Assembly (NCBI GenBank): GCA_003220345.1
Contig: QHSC01000104.1
Span: 1 to 39,201, forward strand
Direction: 5' to 3'
DNA length: 39,201 bases
Source: Candidatus Rokuibacteriota bacterium
GTDB lineage: Bacteria; Methylomirabilota; Methylomirabilia; Rokubacteriales; CSP1-6
In this document: positions 31,757-39,201 of the stretch, in pieces
Layout: every line of letters starts with the position of its first letter
Position numbering within the stretch: the stretch's first letter is position 1
Position numbers and translations under genes: made by a program
Notes under the pieces: model-generated
What the model was told of the DNA's origin: nothing
The model's input: the letters and a program-made list of their open reading frames with translations, nothing else
Databases searched by the model: none

Positions 31757-33085
31757 CTACTGGAGATTGTGCTCGCGGCCGACGGCCTCCAGGGCTTCGT
31801 CGAGGATCGCGAGCCCGGCCAGAGCGGTCTCTTCGCTGATCATGAGGGGCGGGTTGATGCGCACGGTGGCCGAGTAGGTCATGGCCGCCAGCCCGCGACG
31901 CAGGCACTCCTGGTAGAGGGCCTGGGTGACGTCCTTGCCGAGTGGCTCCTTGGTCCGGCGATCCTTCACGAGCTCGATGCCGAGCAGGAGGCCGCGGCCC
32001 CGGACCTCCCCCACCACGCGGTGCTTCTCCTTCAGGGCCTCGAGCCGCTTGAGCATGACGGCGCCGACCCGGTCCGCGTTCTTGACGAGGTTCTCTTTCA
32101 GGATGATCTCGAGAGAGGCGAGCCCCGCCGCCGCGGCGAGCGGATTGCCGCCGTAGCTCGACGAGGACGCGCTCGGGTTCGACCAGGGCTTCTTGCTCGT
32201 CAGCTCCTCCGTCGAGACCACGGCGGAGAGAGGAAAGCCTCCGCCCACGCCCTTGCCCACCGTCATGATGTCGGGCACGACCTGATCGTGGTCGGAGCCC
32301 CACATCGAGCCCGTCCGGCCGATGCCCGTGATCATCTCGTCGCAGAGCAGGAGCGCCCCCGCTTCCTTGGCGATCTGCTGGACGGCGCGGAGGAAGCCCT
32401 CGGGCGGGACGATGTTGCCGGCGGTGCCCTGGACGGGCTCGACGATGATGGCGGCGATCTCGCCGCCCGTCTGGTGACGGATGACGTCGCGGACATAGTC
32501 GGCGCAGGCGATGCCGCAGTCGGGATATGTCAAACGGAGCGGGCAGCGATAGCAGTCCGCGTACGGCGTCAGGTACTGGCCCGGGAGAAACGGCCCCAGG
32601 TGATGCTTGAAGTCGCTGCCGAGCAGGCCGAGCACCCCGCCCGTCTTGCCGTGAAAGCCGCCCCAGAAGCCGATGACCTCGCGCTTGCCCGTGGCCGCCT
32701 TGGCGAGTCGGAGCGCGGCCTCCACGGCCTCCGCGCCCCCCGAGAACATCTGGATGCGCGTGAGCCCTTCCGGGGTCAGGGACGCGAGCATCTCGAGGAA
32801 GCGCGTCCTCGTCTCCGTGGTGAAGCTGCCGAAGGTGAGCTTCTCCACCTGCCGCTTGAGCGCCTCGACGTAGTGCGGGTGGCAGTGGCCGACCGAGCCG
32901 ATGGTGATGCCCGCGATGAAATCGATGTACTCCTGCCCGTCCTCGTCGATGAGCGTCGAGCCCTGCCCGCGCGCCATGGCCAGGCCCGCGTAGAGGGCGA
33001 AGCCCTGCATGCCGGCGGCGGCCACGCGGCGCTCGCGCTCGACGATGGCCCGGGAGCGCGGGCCGGGCTCGCGGCGTTCTGTCAT
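31757..33085 (-). CDS. Class III PLP-dependent aminotransferase
   Basis: A 442-residue fold-type I aminotransferase of the GABA/ornithine type. FSGGAEAVEAALRLAK (phosphate-binding region), D249 in LLCDEM (pyridine-nitrogen partner), and the Schiff-base lysine K278 in MTVGKGVGGGFPLS are present. A C-x2-C-x8-C-x3-C set (C178, C181, C190, C194) in YADCYRCPLR..DCGIACA could bind a metal or be structural. Family members transfer amino groups from omega-amines or amino acids to keto groups. The ATG at 33085 overlaps the ATP-grasp stop (ATGA). Context suggests amination of a keto intermediate from the adjacent dehydrogenase, but a catabolic role in GABA/ornithine metabolism cannot be excluded. Confidence 0.88.
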   Translation of the reverse strand: MTERREPGPRSRAIVERERRVAAAGMQGFALYAGLAMARGQGSTLIDEDGQEYIDFIAGITIGSVGHCHPHYVEALKRQVEKLTFGSFTTETRTRFLEMLASLTPEGLTRIQMFSGGAEAVEAALRLAKAATGKREVIGFWGGFHGKTGGVLGLLGSDFKHHLGPFLPGQYLTPYADCYRCPLRLTYPDCGIACADYVRDVIRHQTGGEIAAIIVEPVQGTAGNIVPPEGFLRAVQQIAKEAGALLLCDEMITGIGRTGSMWGSDHDQVVPDIMTVGKGVGGGFPLSAVVSTEELTSKKPWSNPSASSSSYGGNPLAAAAGLASLEIILKENLVKNADRVGAVMLKRLEALKEKHRVVGEVRGRGLLLGIELVKDRRTKEPLGKDVTQALYQECLRRGLAAMTYSATVRINPPLMISEETALAGLAILDEALEAVGREHNLQ

Positions 33086-33921
33086 GGCGCGGACTCCCGG
33101 AAGCGCGCGGCGAGATACGCGCCGATGGTCGGCCCGGCCTCGTCGCGGAAGAGGGCAAAGCTCGGCCAGGCGTTCAGGTCGATGAGGACCAGCCCGCCCG
33201 GTGTCACGATGCAGTCGCCGCCGTAGATCTCGAGGCCGAGGGCTTCCGCGGCCCGGCACACCAGCCGCGCCAGGGCGGCCTCGTCGAAGCGGTGACCGGC
33301 GAGCCGCTGCCCCTTGTGGTAGAACCAGCGGAACCACGGCGGGGCGTCGGCGGGCGCGTCCGGGCGGCCGATGCCGTAGAACTTGACGAGGTCACCGTCG
33401 ACGTGGGGCTGGATGACCGCGCGCGGGATGCCGCGCCCGGCCATCCCCTCGAGGGCCCGCGCGATCGCCGCTTGACCCTCCGCGAATATCACGTCGCCGT
33501 CCTGGGTATTGTGCACGTCACCCCGCTTGACCCACACGGGCACGGGCGCCGTCGCGGCCTCTCCCGAGGTCGCCACCGACCGGCTCTCGATGAAGGGGAC
33601 GGAGGCCCTGGCGAAGCGCGCGATCATCCGCTCGCGGTACGTGTCGAGGACGGCGGAGGGCCGATTGACCGCGACGATGCCGTCCCGCTCCCACGAGGCG
33701 AGCTCGCGCAGCACGGGCAGCCGCTCGCACATGAGGAAGATGGCGCGTGGGCGCGCGTGACCGGAGGCCCGGGCGAGCTCGTCTGGATCGCGGAGCTCGA
33801 CCTGGAAGCCTCTCGCCTCCAGGCTCTTGGCGGCCAGGCGCAGGATCTCCGCGTCGTCGCTCTCGCGGCCCGGCGAGTGCGCCTCTTCCCGGAAGACGCC
33901 CCAGCAGTAAGGATCGCCCAC
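33082..33921 (-). CDS. ATP-grasp domain protein
   Basis: A 279-residue ATP-grasp enzyme. The N-terminal domain begins MGDPYCWGVFREEAHSPG; the ATP-grasp core (about 95-275) includes VPVWVKRGDV, AVIQPHVDGDLVKFYGIG, LGLEIYGGDCIVTPGG and the metal-binding D-L-N in VLIDLNAWPSF. The last motif and the KFYG strand resemble inositol polyphosphate (ITPK-like) kinases and RimK-type ligases. It may therefore phosphorylate a polyol or ligate an amino acid to an amine. GTG 33921 is supported by AGGAGG 9 nt upstream, so this gene has its own strong translation signal inside the operon. Product unknown. Confidence 0.72.
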   Translation of the reverse strand: MGDPYCWGVFREEAHSPGRESDDAEILRLAAKSLEARGFQVELRDPDELARASGHARPRAIFLMCERLPVLRELASWERDGIVAVNRPSAVLDTYRERMIARFARASVPFIESRSVATSGEAATAPVPVWVKRGDVHNTQDGDVIFAEGQAAIARALEGMAGRGIPRAVIQPHVDGDLVKFYGIGRPDAPADAPPWFRWFYHKGQRLAGHRFDEAALARLVCRAAEALGLEIYGGDCIVTPGGLVLIDLNAWPSFALFRDEAGPTIGAYLAARFRESAP

Positions 33922-33942
33922 GCGCGACCGCCTCCTATCGGC

Positions 33943-34647
33943 TCACGAGGGACGGGCGGCCAGCGACTCGGCCAGCGCCACGTCCTCGGCTCGGTCCACG
34001 TCCACCACGGTCTCGATCGTCTCGCCGTACATGGGCTCGCCTTCCTTGATCAGCCAGCCCAGGTAGTCTCGCAGCCGCGCGCAGGGCGCCCCGGGCGCGA
34101 GCCGCCGGGCCCGCGCGGACACCAGGTACATGCCCGCCGTCACGAGCGCGGGCGCGGGGATCCCCAGCGCGGTGATGCGACCGCGGCCGTCTATCCTTGC
34201 CCCGAGGGGCTTCTCGTCGGCCACGAGCGGGGTCAGCCCGAGCACCGTCGTCTCCTCGGGGCGCCGCCGCGCGGCCTCGACGAATCCGGCGAAGTCCGCG
34301 GGACGGCACCACGCATCCACCGTGGAGATCAGCATGCGACCGGCGGCGGGGCCGCCCGCCACGATCGCGAAGCTCTCGAGGGAGGAGGCGGTGGTCTTGA
34401 CCGTCCAGTCGAGGGTGATGTCCGGGAAACGACCACTCGCCCACTCCACGCAGTCACGCTCGCGCTCGTTGACGATGATGGAGATGCGGGCGATGCCGGC
34501 CGCGGCGAAGTTTCGGATGACCGACTCGAGGAGCGGCACCCCGGCCACGCGCACCATGGGCTTGGGCACCGGGAATCCCGCCTCACGCAGGCGACTGCCC
34601 TCGCCGGCGGCGATGATGCCGCCCACAAGCGGCGGCGCGGATGTCAC
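33943..34647 (-). CDS. NTP-transferase (sugar/polyol-phosphate nucleotidyltransferase)
   Basis: A 234-residue cytoplasmic nucleotidyltransferase of the GlmU/RmlA/LicC/IPCT group. GGIIAAGEGSRLREAGFPVPKPMVRVAG carries the NTP-binding GxGxR loop and the PKP lysine. A metal-binding aspartate in LISTVDAWC and the VDVDRAED motif near the C-terminus follow. It would activate a phosphorylated sugar or alcohol, probably with CTP if it feeds the downstream CDP-alcohol transferase. GTG 34647 overlaps the HAD stop (GTGA, 34644-34647). A longer frame to 34740 lies inside the HAD gene and is rejected. The specific phosphate substrate is not visible. Confidence 0.83.
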   Translation of the reverse strand: MTSAPPLVGGIIAAGEGSRLREAGFPVPKPMVRVAGVPLLESVIRNFAAAGIARISIIVNERERDCVEWASGRFPDITLDWTVKTTASSLESFAIVAGGPAAGRMLISTVDAWCRPADFAGFVEAARRRPEETTVLGLTPLVADEKPLGARIDGRGRITALGIPAPALVTAGMYLVSARARRLAPGAPCARLRDYLGWLIKEGEPMYGETIETVVDVDRAEDVALAESLAARPS

Positions 34648-35339
34648 GGTAGCAGTCCCTCCAGCTCGCGCAGTGAACGGATCACGCGATCGCCCGGACA
34701 GCACGGCAGCCCCTGGCGGGCCGGATCCGGGGTCAGCCATACGTGCCGCATGCCTGCCGCCCGGGCCCCGGCCATGTCGCGCGCCAGGGAGTCGCCGACG
34801 AAAACCGTATCGGCAGGCTCTATCCCCAGCTCGTGCACAGCCTGGAAAAAAATGCGCGGGTCGGGCTTGCTCAGCCCCACCCGTGCGGAGTCCACGATGA
34901 CGCTGAAAAGCCGCGTCAATTCAGCATTATCGCATACCGTCGAGAGATTGCCATAGAAGTTGGAGACGATGCCGAGGCGGTAGCGCTCGGAGAAGCGCTC
35001 GAGCAGCGGTCGGTTGGCCTCGATCGCCGCCAGAGCCTCGGTGAGGAACCGGCCGGCCACGCGACCGGCGATCATCGGATCGCCCGGCCGGAGCGCTTTG
35101 GCGACCCCGCCCGCGACCTGGTGGACGGTATCGTGAAAGGACAGCGTCTCGGAAACCGTTCCCACGAGGGCATCATCGGCGGCGTAGAAAACGGGATCAA
35201 AGCGATCGGGGGATACGCCCGCGCCTTCTTCGGCGAAGAGCCGGGCGAAGCGCTCCTTCCACGCCAGCCCGTCGGCATCGAGCGTGCCGCCGAAATCGAA
35301 GAGCAGCGCGGCGTTCGTGGCCGAGCTAGCCCGCGGCAA
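34644..35339 (-). CDS. HAD-superfamily phosphatase
   Basis: A HAD hydrolase of about 231 residues. Motif I is modified to FDFGGTLD (nucleophile D, with G in place of the second-position D), with motif II SNFYG, motif III KPDP and motif IV FVGDSLARDMAGARAAG. A helical cap lies between about residues 25 and 95. The only plausible start is TTG 35339, which overlaps the alaS stop by 14 bp; no ATG or GTG lies near the conserved N-terminus. It probably dephosphorylates a pathway intermediate in the head-group cluster or recycles a by-product. The DxGxT motif still allows phosphatase chemistry, though the second aspartate that usually protonates the leaving group is missing. Confidence 0.8.
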   Translation of the reverse strand: MPRASSATNAALLFDFGGTLDADGLAWKERFARLFAEEGAGVSPDRFDPVFYAADDALVGTVSETLSFHDTVHQVAGGVAKALRPGDPMIAGRVAGRFLTEALAAIEANRPLLERFSERYRLGIVSNFYGNLSTVCDNAELTRLFSVIVDSARVGLSKPDPRIFFQAVHELGIEPADTVFVGDSLARDMAGARAAGMRHVWLTPDPARQGLPCCPGDRVIRSLRELEGLLP

Positions 35340-38010
35340 CTCGCTCGACCCAGCCGGGAACGGAGGCCAGGGCCTCGTCGAGGCGCGAGGCATCCGTGCC
35401 GCCACCCTGAGCGAGATCCGGGCGCCCACCGCCCTTGCCGCCCACCATGGGCGCCACCTCTTGCACGAGCTTGCCCGCCGCGAAGCGCTTGGTCAGGTCC
35501 TTCGACACGGAGGCCACGAGGGAGACCTTGCCGTCCACCGAGGAACCGAGACAGATCACGCCCGAGCTCATGCGCTCGCGCAGGGTGTCGACCACCGAGC
35601 GCAGCCCCTCGGCGTCGAGGCCGTCCAGGCGCGCGGCGAGCACGGGCACGCCGGCGACCACGCGGGCCGAGGTCGCCAGCTCCTGGGCGCGGCCCTTGGC
35701 GAGGCGCGCCTCGAGCTGCTGGAGCTGTTTCTCTAGCTGCTTCTGCTCGTCGAGGAGCTTCTGGAGACGGCGGGGCAGCTCGAGCGGGGGGATCTTCAGA
35801 AGCCCCGCCGATTCGCGCAGGGCCTGCTCCTCGCGCCCCACGTGACGGAGCGCCGCATCCCCCGTGACCGCCTCGACGCGCCTCACCCCCGAGGCGACGG
35901 CGCCCTCGGAGACGACCTTGAAGAGCCCGATCTGCCCGGTCGCCTCCAGATGCGTGCCGCCGCACAGCTCGGTCGAGAAGTCGCCGATCCTGATGACACG
36001 CACCCGATCGCCGTACTTCTCCCCGAACAACGCCATGGCCCCGCTCTTGAGGGCCTCCGGGAGATCCATCTCGGCCGGCGTGACCACGATGTTGGCCTGG
36101 ACGTTCTCGTTGACCAGGTCCTCGACCTTCTCGACCTCGCTGTCCTTCACGGCCGCGCCGTGGGAGAAATCGAACCGGAGATGATCGGGCGCGACGAGCG
36201 AGCCCGCCTGCGCCACGTGAGTGCCCAGAATCTTCCGCAGGGCAGCGTGCAGCAGGTGCGTGCCCGTGTGGTGCAGCTTGAGGCCCTGACGCCGTCGCGA
36301 CTCCACGCTGACTGCCACTTCCTCGTTCTCGCGGAGCCGGCCCTGGGTGACGCGCACGCGGTGGACGATGAGCTGACTGCCCCGGTAGTACGTGTCTTCG
36401 ATCGTGCCCTGCCCGTCGCGTCCCACGATGGTTCCCGTGTCGCCCATCTGGCCGCCCGACTCGGCATAGGCAGGCGTGCGATCGAGGATGATCTCGACGG
36501 TCTGGCCCTGCCCCGCCTCGCCAAGCCGGCGGCCTTCTTCCACCATTGCCAAGACGCGCGCGGGCGAGGCGAGCTCGCTATAGCCGAGGAACTGCGGCTT
36601 GGGGAGCTGGGTGGAGAGCTGGCGGTAGACCTCGACTGACCCGTCCGCGTCGTGCGTGGTGCCGAAGGACGCGCCGGCCCTGGCGCGCTCGCGCTGGGCT
36701 TCCATCTCGGCCTCGAACTGCTGGAGCGCTTCTGGAGGCACCGACCAGCCCGCGTCCTGAAAGACCTCCTGGGCGAGATCCGTGGGGAAGCCGTGGGTGT
36801 CGTAGAGCGTGAACAGGAATTTGCCGTCGACGACTTTCCGCCTGTCGCCGCCGTGGCTGTCGAGGTACTCGCGGATCTTGGCCATGCCGAGATCGAGCGT
36901 CTCCGCGAAGCGCTCCTCTTCCTGCCTGACCACGTCGATCACGCGCCCGTGAGATTCGACGATCTCCGGATAGGCGGCGCCCATGATCTCCACGACGGTC
37001 TTGGTCACGTCCCAGAGGAACGGCTCGGCCAGGCCGAGCATGCGGCCGTGACGCATGGCCCGGCGCATGATCCGCCGCAGGACATAGCCGCGCCACTCGT
37101 TGGACGGGGTGACGCCGTCCGTGATGAGAAACGTCGCCGTCCGCGAGTGATCGGCGATCACCTGCATCGACACGTCGTGCTCGATGCTGGCTCCGTAGGT
37201 GATCTTCGAGAGACGCTCGACGTGGCCGATGAGCGGCCGAAACAGGTCGGTGTCGTAGTCCGACATCTTGCCCTGCATGATGGCCGCGAGGCGCTCCAGC
37301 CCCATGCCCGTGTCGATCGAAGGCTTGGGCAGCGGCGTCATCTTGCCCGAGGCGTCCCGATTGAACTGCATGAAGACGAGGTTCCAGATCTCGAGCCACC
37401 GGTCGCATTCGCAGGCGGGCCCGAGACATTTCCCTCCCGCCTGCTCCTCGGCGCAGGGAAGATGGTCACCCTGGTGGAAGTGCATCTCCGAGCAGGGCCC
37501 GCAGGGGCCGGTGTCGCCCATGGCCCAGAAATTGTCCTTCTCTCCGAGGCGCAGGATGCGATCGTCGCTCAGCCCGGCGATGCTCTTCCAGAGCTGGAAC
37601 GCGTCGTCGTCATCGGTGAAGACGGTCGCCTTGAGGCGCTCCTTGGGCAGTCCCCACTTCTCGGTGAGGAGGTCCCAGCAGTACTCGATCGCCTCCTTCT
37701 TGAAGTAGTCCCCGAAGGAGAAGTTGCCGAGCATCTCGAAGAAGGTGTGATGCCGGGCGGTGCGGCCCACGTTCTCGAGGTCGTTGTGCTTGCCCCCCGC
37801 CCGCACGCACTTCTGAGCGGACACGGCCCGGCGATAGTCCCGCTTCTCCTCGCCGAGGAACACACCCTTGAACTGGTTCATGCCCGCGTTGGTGAAGAGC
37901 AGGGTGGGGTCGTCGCCGGGCACGAGCGGGGAGGAGCGCACGATCGTGTGCCCCCGCTCGCGGAAGTAGTCGAGGAAGCTCTGGCGCAGCTCGGTGCCCG
38001 TCATGGTCAT
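35326..38010 (-). CDS. alaS: Alanyl-tRNA synthetase
   Basis: Charges tRNA-Ala; essential. 894 residues, full length. Class II catalytic core with FTNAGMNQFKGVFLG, KHNDLENVGRTARHHTFFEMLGNFSFG and DTGPCGPCSEMHFH. A cysteine-bearing insertion (LPCAEEQAGGKCLGPACECDRW) precedes the EIWNLVFMQFNRD helix. The editing domain has HTGTHLLHAALR and CGGTH, with a C-terminal coiled coil (KLLDEQKQLEKQLQQLEARLAKG) and the DHHA1 domain (GGKGGGRPDLAQGGG). ATG 38010 is chosen over 38004 and the longer frame because TATAAT ends only 7 nt upstream, implying a leaderless message. Followed without gap by the HAD gene. Confidence 0.97.
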   Translation of the reverse strand: MTMTGTELRQSFLDYFRERGHTIVRSSPLVPGDDPTLLFTNAGMNQFKGVFLGEEKRDYRRAVSAQKCVRAGGKHNDLENVGRTARHHTFFEMLGNFSFGDYFKKEAIEYCWDLLTEKWGLPKERLKATVFTDDDDAFQLWKSIAGLSDDRILRLGEKDNFWAMGDTGPCGPCSEMHFHQGDHLPCAEEQAGGKCLGPACECDRWLEIWNLVFMQFNRDASGKMTPLPKPSIDTGMGLERLAAIMQGKMSDYDTDLFRPLIGHVERLSKITYGASIEHDVSMQVIADHSRTATFLITDGVTPSNEWRGYVLRRIMRRAMRHGRMLGLAEPFLWDVTKTVVEIMGAAYPEIVESHGRVIDVVRQEEERFAETLDLGMAKIREYLDSHGGDRRKVVDGKFLFTLYDTHGFPTDLAQEVFQDAGWSVPPEALQQFEAEMEAQRERARAGASFGTTHDADGSVEVYRQLSTQLPKPQFLGYSELASPARVLAMVEEGRRLGEAGQGQTVEIILDRTPAYAESGGQMGDTGTIVGRDGQGTIEDTYYRGSQLIVHRVRVTQGRLRENEEVAVSVESRRRQGLKLHHTGTHLLHAALRKILGTHVAQAGSLVAPDHLRFDFSHGAAVKDSEVEKVEDLVNENVQANIVVTPAEMDLPEALKSGAMALFGEKYGDRVRVIRIGDFSTELCGGTHLEATGQIGLFKVVSEGAVASGVRRVEAVTGDAALRHVGREEQALRESAGLLKIPPLELPRRLQKLLDEQKQLEKQLQQLEARLAKGRAQELATSARVVAGVPVLAARLDGLDAEGLRSVVDTLRERMSSGVICLGSSVDGKVSLVASVSKDLTKRFAAGKLVQEVAPMVGGKGGGRPDLAQGGGTDASRLDEALASVPGWVERVAAG

Positions 38011-38016
38011 GACGAC

Positions 38017-38022
38017 ATTATA
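38017..38022 (-). promoter_or_regulatory. -10 box of alaS and downstream cluster
   Basis: A perfect TATAAT on the minus strand ends 6 nt before the alaS ATG at 38010. Transcription would start at about that codon and no Shine-Dalgarno sequence is present, pointing to a leaderless transcript. No clear -35 hexamer. It lies in the 19-bp gap after recX. Confidence 0.55.
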
Positions 38023-38029
38023 CCGGGGG

Positions 38030-38566
38030 TCAGTCGGCGGGGGCGTCCCCGTCGGGCCGCGCGCCCGTGAGCGTGGCAACCGTTCGCATGACCATGCCGG
38101 GCGGGTAGCCGCGCCGCAGGAGATAGTCGCGCAGACGCGGCGCCGCGCGCTCGCGGGCCGCGCGGAGCAGGGCGGGCAGCCGGCGGCGGCCGGCCTCGAG
38201 GCAGCGCTCGGCCTCGGCGACCTCGACGAAGGCGGCCTCGACGGCCAGACCCGCCACGGCGCGCGGGATGCCCTTCTGGCCCAGCTCCTGGCGGAGGCGA
38301 CGGCTGCCCACCTGCCGGCCGCGGGCTCGCGTTTCCGCCCAGAAGCGCGCGAAGGCTTCGTCGTCGACGTAGCCGCGGGTCTGGAGCTCGTCCACCACGC
38401 CGCGGGCGATCTCCGCCGACGCCCCCCGACGCCGGAGCCGCCGGATCAGCTCGCGCGCGCTCCAGGCCTTCATGGCCAGAAGCTCGAAGGCCGCCAGCTT
38501 GGCGGCCTTCGCGTCCAGCTCCCGGGGCTCTCGAGGCGCGCGCGCGCCGCGGCCTCGCGGCGGCAT
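38030..38566 (-). CDS. recX: Regulatory protein RecX
   Basis: Modulates RecA filaments. 178 residues of the typical helical-repeat type: AFELLAMKAWSARELIRRLRRRGAS, DELQTRGYVDDEAFARFW, SRRLRQELGQKGI. The N-terminus is Arg/Pro-rich. ATG 38566 overlaps the pilT stop (ATGA), so it is coupled to pilT; recA itself is not in the window. The gene order recX-alaS is widespread in bacteria. Confidence 0.9.
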   Translation of the reverse strand: MPPRGRGARAPREPRELDAKAAKLAAFELLAMKAWSARELIRRLRRRGASAEIARGVVDELQTRGYVDDEAFARFWAETRARGRQVGSRRLRQELGQKGIPRAVAGLAVEAAFVEVAEAERCLEAGRRRLPALLRAARERAAPRLRDYLLRRGYPPGMVMRTVATLTGARPDGDAPAD

Positions 38567-39201
38567 CAGCCCTTCTTGAAGATACCCGGGCGGGTGACCG
38601 AGGGGGCGCCGACGAACCCGGCGTTGGAGGAATCCCAGGTCATCTCGCCGGTGGAGAAGATGCCCTTAACCTTGAGGTCGAAGTCGTCCGGGTTGGTGGC
38701 GGCGTCGCGCGCCGTCTCGTACGTCACCAGCTCCTCGCGATAGAGGCCGAGGAGGGACTGGTCGAAGGTCTGCATGCCGTACTGGGCCTGCCCGGCCGCG
38801 ATGACTGTGGGGATCTGCGCCGTCTTGACCTTTTCACGGATGGACTCCCGGACGAGCCCCGTCATGATCATGACCTCGACGGCGGGCACGCGTCCCTTGC
38901 CGTCGGCGCGCACGACGAGGCGCTGGGAGACCACGCCCTGGATGACCGCGGAGAGCTGGGCCCGGATCTGGTCCTCCTGGTGGGGCGGGAAGATGGAGAT
39001 GATGCGGTTGATGGTCTCCGTCGCGTTCAAGGTGTGGAGGGTCGAGAGCACGAGGTGGCCCGTCTCCGCGGCGTGCAGGGCCACTTCCATGGTCTCCGCG
39101 TCGCGCATCTCACCGACCAGGATGATGTCCGGGTCCTGACGGAGGGCGGCGCGCAGGGCCTGGGCGAAGCTCGTGGAGTCCTGCCCGATCTCGCGCTGGC
39201 T
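38566..39201 (-). CDS. pilT: Twitching-motility retraction ATPase PilT, 5' end outside window
   Basis: Type IV pilus retraction motor ATPase. 211 C-terminal residues are present; the N-terminal domain and Walker A lie outside the window. The Walker B region [10 protein letters not shown], the His-box [11 protein letters not shown], and the C-terminal AIRE-like part ([36 protein letters not shown]) are all PilT-type, and the latter distinguishes it from PilB/GspE. The C-terminus extends past the family core with [12 protein letters not shown]. Translationally coupled to recX. Confidence 0.95.
   Translation of the reverse strand, partial: SQREIGQDSTSFAQALRAALRQDPDIILVGEMRDAETMEVALHAAETGHLVLSTLHTLNATETINRIISIFPPHQEDQIRAQLSAVIQGVVSQRLVVRADGKGRVPAVEVMIMTGLVRESIREKVKTAQIPTVIAAGQAQYGMQTFDQSLLGLYREELVTYETARDAATNPDDFDLKVKGIFSTGEMTWDSSNAGFVGAPSVTRPGIFKKG

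Noticed and set aside
1..39201. CRISPR arrays, prophage, insertion sequences or toxin-antitoxin pairs
   Set aside because: No regularly spaced repeats, transposase or integrase motifs, or small paired genes of that type were seen on either strand.

Overview
This is a 39.2-kb stretch of a high-GC bacterial chromosome (by eye clearly above 65% GC, with short AT-rich islands only at promoters). It is densely packed, with many 4-bp ATGA/GTGA stop-start overlaps and frequent GTG starts. The gene set is chromosomal and mostly housekeeping. I see no phage, insertion sequence, CRISPR array, tRNA or rRNA. The mix of pilT-recX-alaS, split LigD end-joining genes, a pyruvoyl arginine decarboxylase/AdoMetDC polyamine pathway, a tungsten-type aldehyde oxidoreductase and large secreted TPR proteins suggests an uncultivated soil or sediment lineage such as Methylomirabilota/Rokubacteria. 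That placement is a guess from gene content, not a phylogeny.

Layout. 1-12186 (all minus): end-joining ligase and polymerase, a glycine-zipper protein, a PolX/PHP polymerase translationally coupled to an AI-2E-type permease with an added C-terminal domain, an aldehyde:ferredoxin oxidoreductase, and two coupled exported TPR proteins. 12340-22258 (all plus): MgtE, a self-regulated GntR operon with a small protein, a HAD hydrolase, RarA, an MFS carrier, D-Ala-D-Ala ligase, a pilin-like protein, MurG and a periplasmic binding protein. 22271-22423 holds a long, nearly perfect inverted repeat between convergent genes. 22450-26860 is a divergent polyamine locus: speD-speE-maf on minus, and arginine decarboxylase, agmatinase and a methyltransferase on plus. 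Together these genes can take arginine to agmatine, putrescine and an aminopropylated polyamine. RlmI follows.

28031-39201 (all minus) starts with pilT-recX-alaS and runs into a compact run of HAD phosphatase, NTP-transferase, ATP-grasp enzyme, class III aminotransferase, Gfo/Idh dehydrogenase, CDP-alcohol phosphatidyltransferase and a CopD-like membrane protein. These are nearly all overlapping or within a few bases of each other. The run has the parts needed to make, activate and transfer an oxidised/aminated polyol head group to a phosphodiester product, and it is the best candidate here for an undescribed pathway.

Sequence-level oddities include a PolX with one of its three polymerase aspartates replaced, an agmatinase whose usual active-site histidine is tyrosine, an aminopropyltransferase with a GGGEG motif, a Maf gene with no ATG/GTG/TTG start, and at least two genes (rarA, alaS) whose -10 boxes lie so close to the start codon that leaderless transcripts are likely.
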